Shown piece after piece: positions 1 through 7,567 of a DNA stretch of 64,000 bases. The stretch's first letter is position 1. Each line of letters begins with the position of its first letter. The stretch spans positions 2,542,001 through 2,606,000 of the forward strand of contig CP018627.1 of NCBI GenBank assembly GCA_002021875.1, given 5' to 3'. The notes below the pieces were generated by a model. The model worked only from the letters and a program-made list of their open reading frames with translations, was not told the DNA's origin and searched no databases. The stretch is from Streptomyces hygroscopicus (lineage in GTDB: Bacteria; Actinomycetota; Actinomycetes; Streptomycetales; Streptomycetaceae). The translations under genes and the position numbers were made by a program.

Positions 1-202
1 CTTGACCGGCACGAGATTAGAGATCAGAAAGTCCCATCGGACATGGCAGAGCCGACCACAGTTGGGCAAGTTCCCGCTGTTTGAACGGCGACGTCTCCCC
101 TTCCGTGTCACTGACAAGGTTGGGATGGTGTCCACTCAGGCCAACGGGGTGATAAGCAGTCAACGCCCGTGATTTAAGCGCAGCGGTTTCGTTGAGCTGG
201 CC

Positions 203-577
203 ATGAAGAAAGTGATCTGTGTAGCCGCTATGGCAGCATTCTTTCTGGGTGGCGCTGCCTGGCCCGCGCACGCCGACCCCACGGTGAAGAGGGGGAAGGT
301 GGCGTAGGTAGTCAAGGGCAAGAGCCTATCGGTCAACCAGGCCGGTGGCTGAATGGACGGCCACGGCACCGGTGTCAGGGTCGGCCTCTACAGCGTCTAC
401 AAGGGGGTCCGGACAGATGTCACTCGGCGGAAGAATGCAACCCCCACATCTGCAGCCATGACGAGGTTCTCGAACGTGAACTGGAAATTCAAGCGGAGAA
501 AATTCACAAACGGCACCTGGTTGTGTATCGAGTTCAATAAGACCGACGTGCGACCCTGCGCGAAGATCCACCGTTGA
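203..577 (+). pseudogene. Small secreted protein gene broken by two in-frame stops
   Basis: One reading frame runs from an ATG at 203 to a stop at 575-577 and is interrupted by TAG at 305-307 and TGA at 350-352. The first 24 residues form a clear Sec signal peptide (MKK start, hydrophobic core AAMAAFFLGG, cleavage after AHA). Beyond the second stop the frame continues for 74 codons as a basic, Cys-containing mature domain ending CAKIHR. Both stops are one transition away from sense codons (CAG and TGG). I do not recognise the family. A stop-codon readthrough gene is possible but less likely than simple decay. Confidence 0.6.
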
Positions 578-579
578 GC

Positions 580-996
580 TCAATGCGGGTAGGCGGTCAC
601 ATGTCTGGCGTTATGCTCGCCACTCTGGTGGTGCCAAGAAAATCCGACCAGATGCCTTACTTACTCGATCACCCAATGACTTACCCCAGGGGCCTGATGT
701 CTAATGCCTTCATATGCAATTGGGTGGATAACGCCTCTCCAAGCGGCCACACTCACGGGACCATCGTTCCACCCTGCCCGGGAGGGCGCCCCCGACTGGC
801 AGCCCCCGACGTCACCCCCGGTGGGCCTTCCAACCCAGCCCGGGGGCTCAGGGTTCTGCCCAGGCAGATGCACTCCCTGGACGCCGGAGCGATCCGGCCA
901 CGGCGTCTTCTTCGATCACCCCGGTGCTTGGGAATGCCTGGAATGTGATGCCCGTTGTGGCAAACAGGTTGTCTGTCGTACCCGCAGGAGGCAAGC
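580..996. other. Intergenic region, no gene recognised
   Basis: About 415 bases between the broken secreted-protein gene and the CoA-binding protein gene. Open frames exist on both strands, but none has a convincing start with a ribosome binding site, coding-like third-position bias, or a product I recognise. The only functional element I can point to is the ribosome binding site AGGAGG at 986-991, which belongs to the next gene. Confidence 0.5.
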
Positions 997-1404
997 ATGT
1001 ACGGCGATGCGGCGACGGTCCGCAAGATCCTCACAGAGTTGGGAAACACTTGGGCGATAGTCGGCCTGTCTTCCAACCAGCAGCGCGCGGCCTACGGGGT
1101 CGCCGGGATTCTCCAGCGTTACGGCAAACGGGTCATACCCGTACACCCCAAAGCCGAGTCAGTGCACGGCGAGCAGGGATACCCGATACTCTCTGCAATT
1201 CCATTCGAAGTCGATGTCGTGGACGTGTTCGTCAACAGCGACCTGGCGGGGCCCGTCGCCGACGAGGCCGTCACCATCGGCGCCAAAGCCGTCTGGTTCC
1301 AGCTCGGCGTCATCGACCCGGAAGCCTACGACCGCACCCGCGCCGCCGGGCTCACCATGGTCATGGACCGCTGCCCCGCCATCGAGATCCCCCGGCTCGG
1401 CTGA
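997..1404 (+). CDS. CoA-binding domain protein (YccU-like)
   Basis: A 135-residue protein with the Rossmann-like CoA-binding fold of the YccU/CoA_binding_2 family. Visible family features are [18 protein letters not shown] near the N-terminus (nucleotide loop), [10 protein letters not shown], and the C-terminal [10 protein letters not shown] followed by a Cys in MDRCPAIE. The family binds CoA, but its cellular role is not well defined. The start is fixed by the ribosome binding site AGGAGG at 986-991, six bases before the ATG. Its 3' half is repeated immediately downstream at 1463-1657 in diverged form. It has no obvious operon partner. Confidence 0.85.
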   Translation: MYGDAATVRKILTELGNTWAIVGLSSNQQRAAYGVAGILQRYGKRVIPVHPKAESVHGEQGYPILSAIPFEVDVVDVFVNSDLAGPVADEAVTIGAKAVWFQLGVIDPEAYDRTRAAGLTMVMDRCPAIEIPRLG

Positions 1405-1462
1405 GAACCTTCACGCCGACCATTCCATACGAAATGGGATAGCACCTGCGTGCACTGTCTCC

Positions 1463-1657
1463 ATCGACGTGGTCGATGTCTTCGTCAACAGCGAACTGGC
1501 GGGCCCGGTCGCCGACGAGGCCGTGGCCATCGGCGCCAAGGCCGTCTGGTTCCAGCTCGACGTCATCGACGAGGCCGCGTACGAGCGCACCCGCGCCGCC
1601 GGGCTCGCCATGGTGATGGACCGCTGCCCGGCCATCGAGATCCCCCGGCTGGGCTGA
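1463..1657 (+). pseudogene. Partial second copy of the CoA-binding protein gene
   Basis: These 64 codons repeat the C-terminal half of the upstream gene, from [10 protein letters not shown] to the same last residues [10 protein letters not shown]. About eight residues differ and many silent bases differ, so this is not a recent exact duplication. It has no start codon or N-terminal half of its own: the bases at 1405-1462 do not continue the homology. It probably arose by recombination with a related allele or paralogue, leaving a tail behind the intact gene. It could be translated only as part of an unrelated longer frame. Confidence 0.7.
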
Positions 1658-1680
1658 GCGCACCGCCGTACTGTCGAAGT

Positions 1681-1932
1681 ATGGAGTTCCGCATTACCGC
1701 GGATGAGCAGCGCGTTCTGTTCCTCATCGTGGACTATCTGGACGCCGGCCATGCTCCGACCGTCGACGAGCTGTCGCGTGCCGCTGACGGGGACGTGATG
1801 AGGGATGTCGCCACTCTCCGCTCCAAGGGCTGGATCCTCGTGCGCCACGTCGACGAACGCCCAACGGTGATTGGTCTCTCCCCCATGGCAGTGGCAGCCG
1901 TCAGGAACCTGCGCTACGGCCGACGCGAGTGA
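1681..1932 (+). CDS. Small winged-helix-like protein, hypothetical
   Basis: An 83-residue protein starting MEFRITADEQRVLFLIVDYL. The pattern of helix, short helix with VDELSRAADGD, then a longer helix and a WILVRHVDE hairpin looks like a winged-helix DNA-binding domain, but I cannot name a family. There is no ribosome binding site. A TACTGT hexamer at 1669-1674 lies six bases before the ATG, the spacing expected for a leaderless Streptomyces transcript, which is inference. It sits 23 bases after the partial CoA-binding repeat, so the repeat junction may have changed its promoter. Confidence 0.6.
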   Translation: MEFRITADEQRVLFLIVDYLDAGHAPTVDELSRAADGDVMRDVATLRSKGWILVRHVDERPTVIGLSPMAVAAVRNLRYGRRE

Positions 1933-2025
1933 AGAAGCCCCACCCGGCGCCACGGGGGAAGCACACGGACGGGGCCGCTGTTGGAGTGCTAGCTCCTCTT
2001 GTCCCGAGCCTGACCGTCGTCACGC

Positions 2026-2145
2026 TTAGGTACGAGAAACCCCTTCACCGGTCGCCCGGTGCATTCTCGGAGCCCTCGAAGCGATGATGGTCTTGACCAC
2101 GCCTGCCCGATCCTCGTCGGAGAGCAGAGCTGTACCGTTGCTCAT
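2026..2145 (-). CDS. Possible 39-residue peptide
   Basis: A short minus-strand frame, MSNGTALLSDEDRAGVVKTI onward, preceded by an AGAAGAGG purine run about eight bases before the ATG. It points the same way as the two minus-strand genes at 2483-3225 and could be the last member of that group. I do not recognise it and it is short enough to be chance. Apart from this and the hairpin at 2331-2372, the 550 bases at 1933-2482 show nothing I can name. Confidence 0.3.
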   Translation of the reverse strand: MSNGTALLSDEDRAGVVKTIIASRAPRMHRATGEGVSRT

Positions 2146-2330
2146 GCGCGTGCCTCTTCTCTGTGAGTGGTGAGCTGCCCTCGTCCTGGTCGTCAGCCTC
2201 CAAGCGCGCGACTGGGGCGAGGTTGTACATGTGCGGCCCCCGCCCCTCATCCCGTCGCACGTCACCGGGACTCGGAGCGGGGACCACGGCCCGGAAGGAG
2301 CCGACCAAGGTACTTCCGGACCGCTTCCTG

Positions 2331-2372
2331 CCTGCCTGACTTTCCAGCGCCCGACAGGCAGGGGTCTTTTTG
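2331..2372 (+). terminator. Intrinsic terminator-like hairpin
   Basis: Arms CCTGCCTG (2331-2338) and CAGGCAGG (2355-2362) are separated by 16 bases and followed by GGTCTTTTTG. This is the classical stem plus T-run reading on the plus strand. No plus-strand gene ends close by (the nearest stops at 1932), so it may end a long transcript or an unseen small RNA. Confidence 0.5.
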
Positions 2373-2482
2373 CGGGAGCCCCTTAGATGTACTCCGATGA
2401 CGTCCGGAGGCTCCCGCCGGCGGCGTCTGCCGCCGCTCCTCGTCCCCGTCTGTTGCCGTGCCTGGTGGGGACGAGGAAGTCA

Positions 2483-2770
2483 TCAGGCGGGGTGGCTCGC
2501 GGCGTCCTGGGCCTGCGCCAGCCGCCGCTTTCGGTCTTCCGCGACCATGATCACGTCGGACAGAGCAAGCTGAAGCAGCTTGATCACAGCCTGCGCGTCT
2601 TCAAGCGACGTCGACGAATCCGCCAGGTACCGCGAGGACGCACTGATAGCTGCGCGCCCCCGGTCCTCGAATGACGTCGCGGCTTCCTCACGAGGCGTCA
2701 TGGTCCCGATATGCGTGACCAGTTCTCCCCGTGGCGGTCGGTCGTCATCCCGGCGGGGGTACCAAGTCAC
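2483..2770 (-). CDS. Hypothetical protein, coupled to resolvase-like gene
   Basis: A 95-residue protein, rich in charged residues and probably helical, with no signal peptide or membrane segment. Its ATG overlaps the stop of the upstream gene in an ATGA arrangement at 2767-2770, so the two are translationally coupled. I do not recognise the family. The pair lies next to an XRE/TPR regulator reading the other way, which suggests a common regulatory unit, possibly of mobile-element origin. Confidence 0.6.
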   Translation of the reverse strand: MTWYPRRDDDRPPRGELVTHIGTMTPREEAATSFEDRGRAAISASSRYLADSSTSLEDAQAVIKLLQLALSDVIMVAEDRKRRLAQAQDAASHPA

Positions 2771-3225
2771 GCCGTCTTCCCCTCGTGCCGGATCAGCGTC
2801 GTGCCCGGCCGCACCTGGACTCCGCTAGCCCGGATCCGGCGCAGGGCCGCATCTCGGGAACTGGGCGGCGGAGGAGGGGCCGCACCGTCTTCGACAGCCA
2901 CGCACGTGCCGTCGACGTCGCTAACGAGCTGCCGCAGTCGAGCGCGGTGCTCCAGGTCGTACGCGATTCGGTCCCAGCCCGCCACCAGACAGACGATGCG
3001 CCGCCCTTGGCCTTCCTGCCGCATCGCCGCGACCATACCGATCCAGAACGGCCGACGCTCACTCGTAGCGGCGTCTCCGCGATCCACCCACTGACCCGCG
3101 ACGTCCCAATTCATCTCGGCGGCGTAGGCTCGGCAGATGGCGACGCGGGCGTCCAACCGGTCAGTCTGCTGTGTTTCCTCGCGGTCGTAGACGAATACGA
3201 GGGTCTTCGGCTCGGTGGCGGTCAT
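2767..3225 (-). CDS. Serine-recombinase-like N-terminal domain protein, probably inactive
   Basis: A 152-residue protein with the outline of a resolvase N-terminal domain: a VFVYDRE strand, ARVAICRAYAAEMNW, WVDRGDAATSERRPFW (compare the usual D-x-G-x-S and arginine motif), IVCLVAGWDRIAYDL (compare the DR-L-R motif), then LVSDVDGTCVAVEDG. The position after Y-x-R that normally holds the catalytic serine is glutamate (YDREE), and no DNA-binding recombinase domain follows. It is therefore probably not a working recombinase. It is the first gene of a coupled pair and divergent from the XRE regulator at 3370. Confidence 0.55.
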   Translation of the reverse strand: MTATEPKTLVFVYDREETQQTDRLDARVAICRAYAAEMNWDVAGQWVDRGDAATSERRPFWIGMVAAMRQEGQGRRIVCLVAGWDRIAYDLEHRARLRQLVSDVDGTCVAVEDGAAPPPPPSSRDAALRRIRASGVQVRPGTTLIRHEGKTA

Positions 3226-3369
3226 TGTGGCTCCCCGGTCACTGGTTTCCCCTGTGTGACCAGATAACTACGGGTGATTCGTGATCAGTTAGCACAAAAC
3301 CTGCACAACGGGGCGTCAGAACCCTATGGAGGTAGGGACGCGGGCGAATTCGCGTGCGACAGTTGAGCC
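3226..3369. promoter_or_regulatory. Divergent promoter region of the XRE regulator and resolvase-like genes
   Basis: A 144-base region between two divergent starts, more AT-rich than the flanking genes around 3262-3300. GTGATTCGTGATCA and short repeats of GCACAA are visible and could be operator half-sites, but no single palindrome stands out. No ribosome binding site precedes the ATG at 3370, so a leaderless transcript is possible. Confidence 0.35.
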
Positions 3370-4551
3370 ATGCACAACGCACCGTCAGCGGGTGAAAACC
3401 TCGCGGTATTGCGTAAGGTCCGCGGGCTAAGCCAGACGGCTCTTTCCCGTCAAATGGGGATCACGCTCTCGTATCTGAGCAAGATCGAGACTGGGCTTCG
3501 CCCGGCGACTCCGCCGATCGTCGCAGCAGCGGCAAGTGCTCTGAAGGTGACCACGGCCCGGCTGTACGGTGATCCGTTCGCCGATCCGTCGCAGCAGTAC
3601 GAGCTGATGAACGACCTCCGAACCGTCGTGCGTCGTCACACGCTGCCGCGCGAGGACGTTCCGCCCCTCGACGAACTAGCCGCCTCGCTCAAGCGCGCTG
3701 CGCAGCTCCGCGCCGACACGAAGTACGTGGAACTGCTCCAGTTCCTCCCCACGCTGCTCGGCCAGGTCACGGCAACCGCCATGGAGAGCGACGGGGACGC
3801 TGTGGCGTGGGGGCAGGTGGCCGACGTATATAGCTGTGCCTATGCCTGCGCTCACCGCTTCCGTCAGCCGGATCTAGCAGACATGATCGTGTCACGTCAG
3901 CAGTGGGCGGCTCAGCAGACATGGAACCCCGAAGCGGTGGCCGCTGCGGCGTGGAATGAGGCGGGGACGTACCAGTCAGCCGGCGAATACTCCGACGGGC
4001 TGGCCATCATCGAACGCGCCATTGTCCAATATGAGAGGACTCCGGGAGACGACCTAAAACGCGTCGTACACCTGGGTTCGCTGCATCTCCGTGGCATCGT
4101 CCTGGCGTCGCGCCATGAGGACGCCAACGCCACCGCGGACCACGTCAGGCGGGCAAAGGCGCTGGCAGAGCGGATCACGGGGCCCGATCAGCTCCAGCAC
4201 AACCTGACGTTTGGGCCGGGCAACACCGCGCTGTACGAACTGGCGGCCCAGATCGAGCTGAACCACCCTGACAAGGCGGCCGAAGTGGCTGCTCCGCTGC
4301 TGAAGACCCCTCCCCCGGGCCTCAAGCCCAGTCGGGTTGGGCGGCTTGCCATCGATGCCGCTCGTGCTCGTCTGGCGACGAAGGATCTCGTCGGCGCTGA
4401 GGACGCACTCAAGTACGCCTTCCACGTCGCCCCGCAGATGGCGGAGATCCACCCGATGGCGCGGGAGGTGCTGCGGGTGCTGTGGACCCTCCACCAGCGC
4501 AGCCGACCGGATCTGCTGGTGATGGCCAAGCGGTCCGGACTGGCTTCCTGA
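3370..4551 (+). CDS. XRE-family regulator with TPR-like C-terminal domain
   Basis: A 393-residue protein. Residues about 8-60 are an XRE helix-turn-helix (LSQTALSRQMGITLSYLSKI then E-x-G-R/L-P). The remainder is all-helical with regularly spaced Ala-rich helices, as in the TPR-like sensor domains common in Streptomyces XRE regulators that respond to peptides or small molecules. It reads away from the resolvase-like pair and is followed by a strong bidirectional terminator at 4563-4590. The signal it senses cannot be told from the sequence. Confidence 0.75.
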   Translation: MHNAPSAGENLAVLRKVRGLSQTALSRQMGITLSYLSKIETGLRPATPPIVAAAASALKVTTARLYGDPFADPSQQYELMNDLRTVVRRHTLPREDVPPLDELAASLKRAAQLRADTKYVELLQFLPTLLGQVTATAMESDGDAVAWGQVADVYSCAYACAHRFRQPDLADMIVSRQQWAAQQTWNPEAVAAAAWNEAGTYQSAGEYSDGLAIIERAIVQYERTPGDDLKRVVHLGSLHLRGIVLASRHEDANATADHVRRAKALAERITGPDQLQHNLTFGPGNTALYELAAQIELNHPDKAAEVAAPLLKTPPPGLKPSRVGRLAIDAARARLATKDLVGAEDALKYAFHVAPQMAEIHPMAREVLRVLWTLHQRSRPDLLVMAKRSGLAS

Positions 4552-4562
4552 GAACGCAAAAA

Positions 4563-4590
4563 GCCCCCGCCGGATGATCCCGACGGGGGC
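4563..4590. terminator. Bidirectional terminator hairpin
   Basis: Arms GCCCCCG (4563-4569) and CGGGGGC (4584-4590), preceded by an A-run at 4557-4562 on the plus strand, which is a T-run on the minus strand. It separates the converging XRE gene and the small minus-strand genes at 4604-4974. Confidence 0.7.
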
Positions 4591-4603
4591 TGTTGTGTTG
4601 CGG

Positions 4604-4720
4604 TCATCTGGTCTCACGGTCGCCCACCGGGCGGTGCTGGCACGTGCACCCGTCGACGCAACGGGCGTGGTCCTCAGGGCGGCGCTCGTCGGCCGCTCGG
4701 GCGCAGGGAGGGCAGATCAC
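4604..4720 (-). CDS. Tiny cysteine-rich protein, zinc-binding-like
   Basis: A 38-residue frame starting at GTG (4718-4720) whose start overlaps the stop of the upstream gene (GTGA). A perfect GGGGGAGGA ribosome binding site lies just before. The sequence begins VICPPCARAAD and contains C-V-D-G-C-T-C-Q-H later, giving five Cys and nearby His residues that could bind zinc. I do not know the family. The overlap and strong ribosome binding site make translation likely. Confidence 0.55.
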   Translation of the reverse strand: MICPPCARAADERRPEDHARCVDGCTCQHRPVGDRETR

Positions 4721-4974
4721 TGATTCCTCCCCCACTCCGCCATCCGACGGGTTGCCCTGACGCGCGCTTCGGGGGTGACGGCTGCCGCCTGGCGCTCCGC
4801 GCCGACCGCTGCTCGTTGGCGCTCAACGCGCCTCTCAACCTCGATGCGGCACCGCCAATGATCCCGCTTGGGCGTGTTCTGCCTGTCGCACACGCCGCAC
4901 CACTCCCCCGGGTTCAGAGCCCGGTAATCCTCGTCGACGCCAAGGACGCCGTCAGGCAGATCGGGGCCGCGCAA
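4717..4974 (-). CDS. Hypothetical protein with CxxC motif
   Basis: An 85-residue protein. The N-terminal half carries WCGVCDRQNTPKRDHWRC, a Cys-x2-Cys with a further Cys that may bind metal. The C-terminal half is a highly charged Arg/Ala helix. It overlaps the 38-residue Cys-rich gene by four bases, so the two form an operon. The exact start is uncertain: no clear ribosome binding site precedes 4974. Small Cys-rich pairs like this are common beside XRE regulators and integrated elements, which is an impression rather than evidence. Confidence 0.5.
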   Translation of the reverse strand: MRGPDLPDGVLGVDEDYRALNPGEWCGVCDRQNTPKRDHWRCRIEVERRVERQRAAVGAERQAAAVTPEARVRATRRMAEWGRNQ

Positions 4975-5250
4975 CTCGTCGTCAGGCGCTCGACGATTCA
5001 GGGACCGAGGCGGCTACAGAAGACGGCCAAGGGGCCGATGCAGCATGACCGATCAGGTAAAATGCCTGCTGCTGTTCCTCGATGTCGACGGCCGCCTCTT
5101 CCGTTCGGCCAGGGCCCGCAGCGCAAGCCGAAAGACGCAGGCCCCCACCCGCATGTGGCGCGGCTCGCCCCCGAGGTGGGGAGACGAGCTTCTTGCCCAC
5201 CTACACGGCTGACTGCGCCAACAGGCCCAGGCACCATCGATGTATATCCG
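4975..5250. other. Intergenic region, no gene supported
   Basis: About 276 bases between the small minus-strand genes and the TetR operator. Open frames cross it on both strands, including an upstream extension of the TetR frame, but they lack ribosome binding sites and coding-like composition. Promoters for the minus-strand pair and the TetR gene must lie in or next to it. Confidence 0.45.
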
Positions 5251-5267
5251 ATGACATTGAGTGTCAT
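5251..5267. promoter_or_regulatory. Operator-like palindrome upstream of tetR-type gene
   Basis: ATGACATTGAGTGTCAT is a palindrome with ATGACA/TGTCAT arms and a five-base centre, ending seven bases before the TetR start codon at 5275. The same arms and the same 17-base length recur twice in front of the oxidoreductase operon at 5914-5957. This strongly suggests an autoregulatory binding site for the TetR protein. Confidence 0.7.
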
Positions 5268-5274
5268 CACTAGG

Positions 5275-5859
5275 ATGAGTGACATGGGTCGATGGATGCC
5301 GGACGCAGCGGGCCGACTGTCGCGGGCCGCGCTTGAGCTGTACGAGGAGCGCGGCTTCGAGGACACCACGGTCGCCGAGATCGCCGAGCGGGCCGGTCTG
5401 ACGAAGCGGACGTTCTTCCGTCACTTCCCCGACAAGCGCGAGGTGCTGTTCCCGCTCTCGGCCCGGATTCACCAGGTGATCGTCGACGCCATGGCCGCCG
5501 CGCCGGCCGACCTCCCGCCGCTCGCCGTCGTCCTGGAGGGGTACGGCGCCGCTGTGGACATGGTGAACAAGGGACATGCGCACGCCCGGCGTCGCCGAGC
5601 CGTCATCGTGGCCAACCCGGAGCTTCGGGAACGAGAGCAGGCCAAGTTCGCCGCGACCAGCGCGGCCGTGACCGAGGCGTTGTGCGAGCGTGGTGTCGCG
5701 CCGCGGGCCGCCTTCCTGACCGCCGCGGCGGTTGCCGCCGCATGGAGAGCCGCGCGCGAATGCTGGATCGAGGGGCCGGAGACACAGGACCTGCACGCCC
5801 TGCTGCGTGAATCCGTGGAGGAGCTCAGGGCCGCGGTCGCGGCCCCGCTCGCGCCGTAA
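5275..5859 (+). CDS. TetR/AcrR-family repressor of the molybdenum oxidoreductase operon
   Basis: A 194-residue protein. Residues about 12-58 form a TetR helix-turn-helix (AALELYEERGFEDTTVAEIA, ERAGLTKRTFFRHFPDKREV). The C-terminal part is a helical ligand domain without a recognisable substrate class. The start at 5275 keeps the palindrome at 5251-5267 outside the gene; 5284 is an alternative. Matching palindromes before this gene and before the operon at 5995 imply that it represses itself and that operon, probably until the enzyme's substrate or a related aldehyde or aromatic binds. Confidence 0.85.
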   Translation: MSDMGRWMPDAAGRLSRAALELYEERGFEDTTVAEIAERAGLTKRTFFRHFPDKREVLFPLSARIHQVIVDAMAAAPADLPPLAVVLEGYGAAVDMVNKGHAHARRRRAVIVANPELREREQAKFAATSAAVTEALCERGVAPRAAFLTAAAVAAAWRAARECWIEGPETQDLHALLRESVEELRAAVAAPLAP

Positions 5860-5913
5860 GCCACAGGTACAGCCACAGCCACAGGCACGCCTCTCCTTGC
5901 CGCTCTCGCGCCC

Positions 5914-5957
5914 ATGACACCTGGTGTCATCACTGTTACGATGACACCTGGTGTCAT
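5914..5957. promoter_or_regulatory. Pair of identical 17-bp operator palindromes
   Basis: ATGACACCTGGTGTCAT occurs perfectly at 5914-5930 and again at 5941-5957, with centres 27 bases apart. Each is an inverted repeat with eight-base arms around a single T. They share the outer ATGACA/TGTCAT half-sites with the palindrome at 5251-5267 before the TetR gene. They lie directly upstream of the oxidoreductase operon start (5995), where bound repressor would block transcription. Confidence 0.8.
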
Positions 5958-5994
5958 CACATGCCACATGTTCGACCGAGAGGGTGTATCGCGC

Positions 5995-6588
5995 ATGGCG
6001 GAAACGTTCGACGAGGCAACCACGCTCAAACGACGAACCTTCGTCGCGGCGTCGACAGCGGCGGCCGGTCTACCCGGGCTGACCTCAGACCGCCTGCCCA
6101 TATCCACACCCGCGCCGGCCGACCGGCTCTCCACCGTCCGTCTGGCAGTCAACGGCGAGCAACGCACCGCCCAGGTCGACAACCGCACCTCACTCCTCGA
6201 CCTCCTCCGCGAGCACCTGGACCTCCCCGGCACGAAGAAGGGCTGCGACCAGGGCGCCTGCGGAGCCTGCACGGTGCTCGTGGACGACCGGAGGGTGAAC
6301 GCCTGTCTCACCCTCGCCGTGATGCACCAGGGCGCGCGCGTCACCACGATCGAGGGGCTCGCCCGGGGCGAGCGACTGCACCCGCTGCAACAGGCGTTCA
6401 TCGACCACGACGGCCTTCAGTGCGGCTACTGCACGCCGGGGCAGGTCATGTCGGGCGTCGCCTGTATCGCCGAGGGCCACACCGGCTCCCGGGAGGAGAT
6501 CCGCGAGTGGATGAGCGGCAACCTGTGCCGGTGCGGGGCGTACACGAACATCGTCTCCGCCATCGAGCAGACGGCCAAGGAGGCATGA
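5995..6588 (+). CDS. [2Fe-2S] subunit of xanthine-oxidase-family enzyme, Tat-exported (PaoA/YagT-like)
   Basis: A 197-residue iron-sulfur subunit. The N-terminus has a twin-arginine signal (LKRRTFVAASTAAAGL). The plant-type [2Fe-2S] site is CDQGACGACTVLVD with a further Cys in NACLTL, and the second cluster lies in QCGYCTPGQV and GNLCRCGAYTN. The start at 5995 follows GAGAGGG by about ten bases; 5968 is an alternative. It is the first gene of a three-gene operon encoding an aldehyde- or heterocycle-oxidising molybdenum enzyme, most like E. coli PaoABC, which works outside the cytoplasm. Confidence 0.88.
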   Translation: MAETFDEATTLKRRTFVAASTAAAGLPGLTSDRLPISTPAPADRLSTVRLAVNGEQRTAQVDNRTSLLDLLREHLDLPGTKKGCDQGACGACTVLVDDRRVNACLTLAVMHQGARVTTIEGLARGERLHPLQQAFIDHDGLQCGYCTPGQVMSGVACIAEGHTGSREEIREWMSGNLCRCGAYTNIVSAIEQTAKEA

Positions 6589-6592
6589 CCGC

Positions 6593-7567
6593 GTGCATCC
6601 CTTCGCCTTCAGCCGAGTCTCCACCGTCACCGCCGCGCTCAACGCCGGTGCCCGCGACGGCCGTTACATCGCCGGCGGGACCACACTGGTCGACCTCATG
6701 CGGGAGACCGTCGAGCGACCGGCGCACGTGGTCGACATCAACGGGCTGCCGTACAAGGACATCACCGTCACCCGACAAGGGCTGTACGTCGGTTCCCTGG
6801 TCCGGATGAGCGAGCTCGCCGCGCATCCGGAGGTGCGCGCCACGTACCCCCTCCTCTCGCAGGCCCTCGAACTCGGCGCCTCGGCTCAGCTGCGCAACAT
6901 GGCCTCCATCGGGGGCAACATCATGCAGCGGCCCCGCTGCCCGTACTTCCGGGACGTCCACTCCGCATGCAACCGCCGTGACCCGGGCTCGGGTTGCGAT
7001 GCCCGGCACGGCGACAACCGTATGCAGGCGATCCTGGGGACGAGCACCCACTGCGTGGCAACTCACCCCTCCGACCTGGCAGTTGCCCTCGTGGCGCTGG
7101 ATGCCGTGGTCCAGGTACGGAGCCTCGACGGCACCCGCTCCATCCCGGTCCAGGACTTCTTCCTCCGCCCCAAAGACACGCCCCAGAACGAGCACTCGCT
7201 CCGGCCGGGCGAACTCATCACCTCCCTGACCATCCCCTCGGGAGCGCACACGCGCCGATCGGGTTATCTGAAGATCCGCGACCGACAGTCGTACGAGTTC
7301 GCCCTCGCGTCCGCAGCGGTGGCGCTGGACATCAGGGGCGGCGTAGTGCGGGGCGCCAGGGTGGCCGTCGGCGGTGTGGCGACCGTGCCGTGGCGGCTGC
7401 CCAAAGTGGAGGAGGCGCTCGTCGGCAAGCGGCCGGGGCGCCGGACGTGGACGGATGCCGCGGCCCTCGCGGTCGAGGGCGCCGTACCGCTGTCCGAGAA
7501 CGCCTTCAAGGTGCGGCTGGTCGAACGGACCGTACGCCGCCAGCTCATGACGATCGGAGGACAGTGA
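6593..7567 (+). CDS. FAD-binding subunit of molybdenum oxidoreductase (PaoB/YagS-like)
   Basis: A 324-residue FAD subunit starting at GTG four bases after the previous stop. It has the FAD-binding YIAGGTTLVDLMRE motif and LRNMASIGGNIMQRPRCPYF. A Cys-rich insertion (CPYFRDVHSACNRRDPGSGC, then CDARHGD and THC) matches the loop that holds an extra [4Fe-4S] cluster in PaoB-type subunits, as established for E. coli YagS. The C-terminal CO_deh_flav_C domain is present (PVQDFFLRP onward). The stop overlaps the next gene's ATG. Confidence 0.88.
   Translation: MHPFAFSRVSTVTAALNAGARDGRYIAGGTTLVDLMRETVERPAHVVDINGLPYKDITVTRQGLYVGSLVRMSELAAHPEVRATYPLLSQALELGASAQLRNMASIGGNIMQRPRCPYFRDVHSACNRRDPGSGCDARHGDNRMQAILGTSTHCVATHPSDLAVALVALDAVVQVRSLDGTRSIPVQDFFLRPKDTPQNEHSLRPGELITSLTIPSGAHTRRSGYLKIRDRQSYEFALASAAVALDIRGGVVRGARVAVGGVATVPWRLPKVEEALVGKRPGRRTWTDAAALAVEGAVPLSENAFKVRLVERTVRRQLMTIGGQ

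Noticed and set aside
4816..5274. Long N-terminal extension of the TetR frame
   Set aside because: The frame is open by chance in GC-rich DNA. The operator palindrome lies inside it, and the TetR homology starts only after 5275.
5053..5967. 304-codon minus-strand frame opposite the TetR gene
   Set aside because: It is the antisense of a clear TetR gene, has no recognisable domain and crosses both operator regions.
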